Translations under genes and position numbers: made by a program
The notes under the pieces: model-generated
The model's database searches: none
What the model was told of the DNA's origin: nothing
What the model saw: only the letters and a program-made list of their open reading frames with translations
Part shown: piece after piece, positions 9,327 through 12,505 of the stretch
Layout of the letters: each line of letters starts with the position of its first letter
Numbering within the stretch: position 1 is the first letter of the stretch
From: CAZBRS01 sp964494475
Lineage (GTDB): Bacteria > Myxococcota_A > UBA9042 > CAZBRS01
NCBI GenBank assembly: GCA_964494475.1
Contig: CAZBRS010000097.1
Span: 1 to 12,505, forward strand
Length of the DNA stretch: 12,505 nt
Direction of reading: 5' to 3'

Positions 9327-10119
9327 CGTGGTCGCCTTGCTGCTCGCGCTGCTGGGCGTGCTCTCGGCCGGGCCCTCCTCGGCCGCCGCAGACGAGGCGC
9401 CGGCGGGGCTGGACGCCCGCTTCCGGGGCGCCCTGAAGGCCGCCTGGGAGGGCGACGTCGACACGGCCTGGGCGGGGCTCTCCTCGCTCTGGGAGCAGGT
9501 GGGCGTGCGCCGGCCCACGCTGGCCTACGACCTGGGAGCGCTGTCCCTGGCGCGCGGCGAACCCGCGCGCGCCGTGTATTTCTTCCGGGTCGCCGAGCTC
9601 CTCGGACCGTCCGCCGACCTCTCCGAAGAGATCGCCGTCGGGCTGGACCGGGCGCGCGGCCGCCTCACCCGTGGCGCCGAGCGCGACGTGCACCGCCAGC
9701 ACCTGGTACATGGTCGCGTGACCGGCGTGGTCTACGGCGCCCTGCACCGAGTGCCGGAGCCGGTGCTGGCCTGGTCGTCCGTGGCCGTCGCGGCGATCTT
9801 CGCCGGCCTGTTCGCGTGGAAGCGCGGCCGAGCCGGGCTCGGAGCCCGCGCGAGCCTGGTCGTGGTCGCGCTCGGCCTGGCCGTGACGCTCGGCGCCTGG
9901 GCGGGGCGCGTCCACCAGGACGCCACGGTCGTGCTCGGGGTCGTCGTCGATCCCGAGGCCACGCTGCGGGAGGCGCTGGATCCCGCGGCGCCCACGCACG
10001 CCGTGCCCGGCGGGACCGAGATCCTGGTGCTCGAGGAGCGCGACGGGGATCACCTGCGCGTCAAGCTGCCCACGGGCCGCAAGGGCTGGCTGCCGCGCGC
10101 GTCGGTCGGCCGGTTGTAG
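9319..10119 (+). CDS. BatE-like helical-repeat and SH3-domain membrane protein
   Basis: A 266-residue protein and the last gene of the operon before the assembly gap. Layout: signal peptide (1-24, ending AAA); a helical TPR/Sel1-like region (about 30-115) with repeated small/aromatic helix patterns such as AWEGDVDTAWAGL and ALSLARGEPARAVYFFRVAELLG; two membrane helices (about 149-167 and 178-196); and a C-terminal bacterial SH3-type domain (about 202-266) with GTEILVLEERDGDHLRVKL and a GRKGWLP turn. This resembles BatE-type proteins. The SH3 domain may bind peptidoglycan or a partner (inference). GTG 9319 overlaps the BatD-like frame by 8 nt and has GGAGG at 9308-9312, six bases upstream. The SH3 fold looks complete, so the gap does not truncate the gene. 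Confidence 0.85.
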   Translation: MGNVVALLLALLGVLSAGPSSAAADEAPAGLDARFRGALKAAWEGDVDTAWAGLSSLWEQVGVRRPTLAYDLGALSLARGEPARAVYFFRVAELLGPSADLSEEIAVGLDRARGRLTRGAERDVHRQHLVHGRVTGVVYGALHRVPEPVLAWSSVAVAAIFAGLFAWKRGRAGLGARASLVVVALGLAVTLGAWAGRVHQDATVVLGVVVDPEATLREALDPAAPTHAVPGGTEILVLEERDGDHLRVKLPTGRKGWLPRASVGRL

Positions 10120-10127
10120 GGGCGTAT

Positions 10128-10227
10128 NNNNNNNNNNNNNNNNNNNNNNNNNNNNNNNNNNNNNNNNNNNNNNNNNNNNNNNNNNNNNNNNNNNNNNNNN
10201 NNNNNNNNNNNNNNNNNNNNNNNNNNN
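10128..10227. other. 100-N assembly gap
   Basis: Exactly 100 undetermined bases, the conventional placeholder for a scaffold gap of unknown size. The true distance and content between the operon and the radical SAM gene are therefore unknown, and even the adjacency of the two sides depends on scaffolding. Confidence 0.97.
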
Positions 10228-10262
10228 GCCCGTACGCCGGCCCGTACGCCGGCCCCTACGCC
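10228..10262. repeat. 12-bp tandem repeat at the gap edge
   Basis: Three 12-bp units begin right at the gap: two copies of GCCCGTACGCCG and a third copy with two changes, GCCCCTACGCCT. The array is cut by the gap on its left, so the copy number is unknown. It probably caused the assembly break. It contains the palindrome CGTACG and codes for Gly/Pro/Ala/Tyr on either strand. The stop codon of the radical SAM gene lies in the third unit. Confidence 0.8.
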
Positions 10263-12325
10263 TCCCAAGGATACGTGAGGCGGGCGGCGCGCAGGTCGGC
10301 GTAGGCGCGGCGCGACATGCACGGCGACATGGCCCCCATCCACAGAGCGAGCGCGCGGGTCGTCGGCAACCCGGCCTCTCGGGCCTGGCGACGGGCCTCG
10401 AGCAGCGCCTTGAACGCCCCGGGGCGGCCCACCGCGCGATCGTGGGCGTCCTCGTCGGCCCCCTCGATCTTGAGCAGCACCCCGGTGAGCCCCGCCTGGC
10501 GCAGCCCACGCGCCGAGCCCGGCGTCACCAGCCCGCTCCCGTCGGTCTCGAGCGCGATCTCGGTGTAATGCAGCGCGGCGGCGGCGCGCACCACCTCGAT
10601 CAGATCGGCGCGGAGGCCCGGCTCCCCACCCGTCAGCAGCACGCGCGCATAGCCCGCGTTCTTGGCCACCTCGAGCGAGTTCTTCAGTTCAGCCAGCGTG
10701 CGCGTGCGATAGGGGGCCTGCCCGTCGCTGAACGGGCACGAGGCGCAGCGATTGGCGCACGCCGCGCCCACGTGCAGCACGAAGCGCAGGTCGTGGGCGT
10801 CGATGCGGGCATGGATGGCGGCCGCGCCGTCGTTGTACGTGTAGAAGTCGTGGACCTCGAGCAGATCGTTGGCGGGTCGCACGCGGCCGTGCGCCCGGAA
10901 GTACCGCTGGTAGAGATCCTTCTCGCGGCGACCGGCCTCGCCCAGCCGGACCTCGTAGTCGAGGCGATCGCCGTCGAGCTCGTCGAACGCCATCGAGGTG
11001 CTGCGATGTCGGCTGCCGGCGCCCAGGCGATCGTCGCGCAGGCGGACCCCGTAGGCCTCGGGCTGGCGGGCGATGGCAGAGTCGGTCAGGTAGAACGGCG
11101 AGATCGCGATGGCGTCGATGGCGTCGCCGTGCTCCTCGACGAAACGCGCGGTCTCGTCGTACTCGGCGCCGGTCTCGCCCGGGAAGCCGACGATGACGTT
11201 GGCCTGGATCCAGATGCCGGCGTCGTGCGCTGCCCGCAGCAACGTCGAGGCGCGCTGCACCGTGTAGCGCCGGTTCATCTTGTCGAGGATGCGCTCGCTG
11301 GCGGACTCGAGCCCGAACGTGAGCGCCACGCAGCCGGCCTCGCGCAGCATGGGAAAGGCCTCGGGCTCGATCCCGTTGAAGCTGGCCGAGTCGCTCCACC
11401 GGAGCCGCAGGCCCCTGCGCACGATGTCGTCGCAGAGCTGGCGCAGGTACCGCGGGCCGATGCAGAGCGTGTTGTTGAAGAACGCCACGTCGCGAACGCC
11501 GAGGGCCGCGAACGACGCGAGCGCGTCGACCACGCGGGCGGGCTCCTCGGCCTGGAACGACGCGCCCTGGTGGCTGCCGTTCGGCACGCGGCAGAAGCTG
11601 CAGCGGTAGGGGCACCCGTGAATGAACTGCAGAGGCAGCAGCAGACGCGCTCCGGGGTTCGGGACCTGGTGGAAGTTCGTGGGCAGGAAGAGGTAGCGAT
11701 CGATGTCGTGGCCGCGCGGGTCGGGCAGCGCGCGGTCGGGGAAGCGCGCCCCCGAGGCCGGGGTGACGAACGGCTCGGGCTCGCGCGGCAGCACGAGGGA
11801 GCGGCAAGCCTCGACCGGTCGCCCGCCGGCCAGGTGCTCGAGCAGATCGGGGAAGACGTCTTCGCCGTAGCCGCGCGCGAGGAAGCGCACGGCGGGCGCG
11901 CGCCTCAGGAAGGCGTCGGGCTCGACCTCGACGTCGCCCCCCACCAGGATGGGCGCGGTCAGGCGCTCACCGAGCAGCTTGGCGACCAGCAGCGCCCCCT
12001 CGGGCCGCCGCGCGCTGACGGCCACCAGGTCGTAGCCTCGATCGACGACGGGCGCTACCAGCCGCTCGGCCAACTCGCGGACACCGGCCGCCTCCAGATC
12101 GGCGACCACGGCCGTCCAGGCGTCGAGATCGGCGACCGCCGGGTGCCGCACGAGGCCGTGGAAGAGCTCGGGGTCGTCGAGCACGCGCGCGTCGAGATCG
12201 ACGGGGTCGACCTCGTGACCGCGCTCGCGAAGCAACCCCGCCAGGTAGAGCGCCGCGGCGGGTGGAAAGATGGCGTCGATGGACCGACGTTTGAGCTCCG
12301 GGGCCGTGACGAACAGGATGCGCAT
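10256..12325 (-). CDS. Tandem radical SAM protein with B12-binding-like N-terminus
   Basis: A 689-residue protein with two radical SAM modules. Residues 1-170 look like the Rossmann-type N-terminus of B12-binding radical SAM enzymes (start MRILFVTAPEL, PILVGGDVEVEPDAF, ARGYGEDVFPDLLEHL), but no DxHxxG cobalamin motif is seen. Module 1 (about 228-410) has cluster Cys238, Cys242, Cys245 (CX3CX2C) and the signature GLESASERILDKMNR (338-352). A linker (410-515) follows. Module 2 (about 515-665) has Cys523, Cys527, Cys530 (again CX3CX2C), TGGEP (565-569) and LETDG (592-596), as in MoaA-type or peptide-modifying enzymes. It is short and lacks a SPASM extension. ATG 12325 is chosen because it starts the conserved domain and has GGAG at 12335-12338, nine bases upstream; an extension to 12487 would run through the promoter. 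Both modules need 4Fe-4S clusters and S-adenosylmethionine. Substrate unknown. The C-terminus ends inside a tandem repeat and may be affected by the gap. Confidence 0.9.
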   Translation of the reverse strand: MRILFVTAPELKRRSIDAIFPPAAALYLAGLLRERGHEVDPVDLDARVLDDPELFHGLVRHPAVADLDAWTAVVADLEAAGVRELAERLVAPVVDRGYDLVAVSARRPEGALLVAKLLGERLTAPILVGGDVEVEPDAFLRRAPAVRFLARGYGEDVFPDLLEHLAGGRPVEACRSLVLPREPEPFVTPASGARFPDRALPDPRGHDIDRYLFLPTNFHQVPNPGARLLLPLQFIHGCPYRCSFCRVPNGSHQGASFQAEEPARVVDALASFAALGVRDVAFFNNTLCIGPRYLRQLCDDIVRRGLRLRWSDSASFNGIEPEAFPMLREAGCVALTFGLESASERILDKMNRRYTVQRASTLLRAAHDAGIWIQANVIVGFPGETGAEYDETARFVEEHGDAIDAIAISPFYLTDSAIARQPEAYGVRLRDDRLGAGSRHRSTSMAFDELDGDRLDYEVRLGEAGRREKDLYQRYFRAHGRVRPANDLLEVHDFYTYNDGAAAIHARIDAHDLRFVLHVGAACANRCASCPFSDGQAPYRTRTLAELKNSLEVAKNAGYARVLLTGGEPGLRADLIEVVRAAAALHYTEIALETDGSGLVTPGSARGLRQAGLTGVLLKIEGADEDAHDRAVGRPGAFKALLEARRQAREAGLPTTRALALWMGAMSPCMSRRAYADLRAARLTYPWEA

Positions 12326-12352
12326 GCGCGGGAACTCCGAACCAACCGTACC

Positions 12353-12381
12353 AGCATCGACCCGCCCGGCGTGCGCGTCAA
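12353..12381 (-). promoter_or_regulatory. Sigma-70-like promoter of the radical SAM gene
   Basis: On the minus strand, TTGACG (12381-12376, five of six consensus -35 bases) is followed by a 17-bp spacer and GATGCT (12358-12353, three of six -10 bases). Transcription would begin near 12346, giving a leader of about 20 nt that contains the GGAG ribosome binding site and ends at ATG 12325. Confidence 0.5.
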
Positions 12382-12426
12382 GCCGCCGCGCGCAGGAGCC
12401 CGCCGTGAGTCGGAGCATCGCGACTC

Positions 12427-12454
12427 TTGCGCTCGGGCCGCCGTCGGGTAGCAT
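12427..12454 (+). promoter_or_regulatory. Divergent sigma-70-like promoter
   Basis: On the plus strand, TTGCGC (12427-12432) is followed by a 16-bp spacer and TAGCAT (12449-12454, four of six -10 bases). It points away from the radical SAM gene, towards the right edge. With a start near 12461, it would give a short leader before ATG 12482. Confidence 0.45.
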
Positions 12455-12481
12455 GGAGCGGAACCACGGAGTCCGATCGGC

Positions 12482-12505
12482 ATGCAACCATCCTCCGATC
12501 GCCGG
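12482..12505 (+). CDS. Start of a rightward gene cut by the window edge
   Basis: ATG at 12482 opens a frame (MQPSSDRR) that is still open at the window end. GGAG at 12468-12471 lies ten bases upstream, and a plausible promoter ends at 12454. An in-frame alternative does not apply to ATG 12453, which overlaps the -10 element. Only eight codons are visible, so no product can be named. Confidence 0.35.

Noticed and set aside
7320..9518. Long minus-strand frame opposite the BatD-like gene
   Set aside because: No recognisable domain, and it spans two convincing plus-strand genes. It is a codon-bias shadow.
10228..10262. Possible CRISPR array
   Set aside because: The 12-bp units are directly adjacent, without spacers, and no cas genes are seen.
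10228..10304. Plus-strand C-terminal fragment with PYAG repeats beside the gap
   Set aside because: It would overlap the end of the radical SAM gene in antisense, and it consists only of the tandem repeat and shadow sequence. It cannot be supported as a gene without closing the gap.
10442..12451. Plus-strand frame of 669 codons opposite the radical SAM gene
   Set aside because: Its translation is low-complexity Ala/Arg/Val-rich without motifs. The minus strand has two radical SAM clusters, a ribosome binding site and a promoter.

Overview
The window is strongly GC-rich (about 70% by eye, not computed) and densely coding. Third codon positions are almost always G or C, which is why long open shadow frames appear on both strands. 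Base composition, PPC-like repeats with paired cysteines and CPGD motifs, and fused envelope proteins suggest a myxobacterium-like (Myxococcota, former Deltaproteobacteria) genome. This is inference; no rRNA or taxonomic marker is present. A run of exactly 100 N (10128-10227) shows a draft, scaffolded assembly.

Left region (about 58-10119, + strand): seven tightly packed genes form one apparent operon of the MoxR/Bat (Bacteroides aerotolerance-like) type. In order they are a MoxR AAA+ ATPase; a DUF58 protein with a VWA-like metal site; a signal-peptide protein with a DUF4381/BatD-like part fused to an RDD membrane domain; a BatA-like membrane VWA protein; a large VWA + TPR + three-PPC-repeat fusion (BatB/BatC-like); a BatD-like protein; and a BatE-like helical-repeat/SH3 protein. 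Consecutive genes overlap by 1, 4 or 8 nt or are separated by 2-7 nt, and most have a GGAG-type ribosome binding site inside the preceding gene or its stop codon, so translational coupling is likely. All three VWA-type domains keep a DxSxS metal-site motif. The family model is a cytoplasmic MoxR/DUF58 pair working with membrane VWA, BatD and TPR proteins to assemble or maintain envelope complexes. The exact client is not known here. Positive-inside topology places both membrane VWA domains, the TPRs, the PPC repeats and the BatD beta domains in the periplasm.

Middle (10120-10255): the operon ends just before the gap. The right edge of the gap is a 12-bp tandem repeat that also contains the stop codon of the converging gene.

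Right region (10256-12325, - strand): one 689-residue protein with two separate CxxxCxxC radical SAM clusters, the first preceded by a B12-binding-like Rossmann region. Upstream of it (12326-12481) are two convincing sigma-70-like promoters, one for the radical SAM gene and one pointing right, towards a gene that starts about 12482 and leaves the window.

Most unusual points: the PPC-repeat tail on the BatB/C fusion, the RDD fusion in the DUF4381 position, the tandem radical SAM enzyme, and its stop codon inside a tandem repeat at a contig edge. I see no CRISPR array, tRNA, rRNA, insertion sequence or recognisable defence system.
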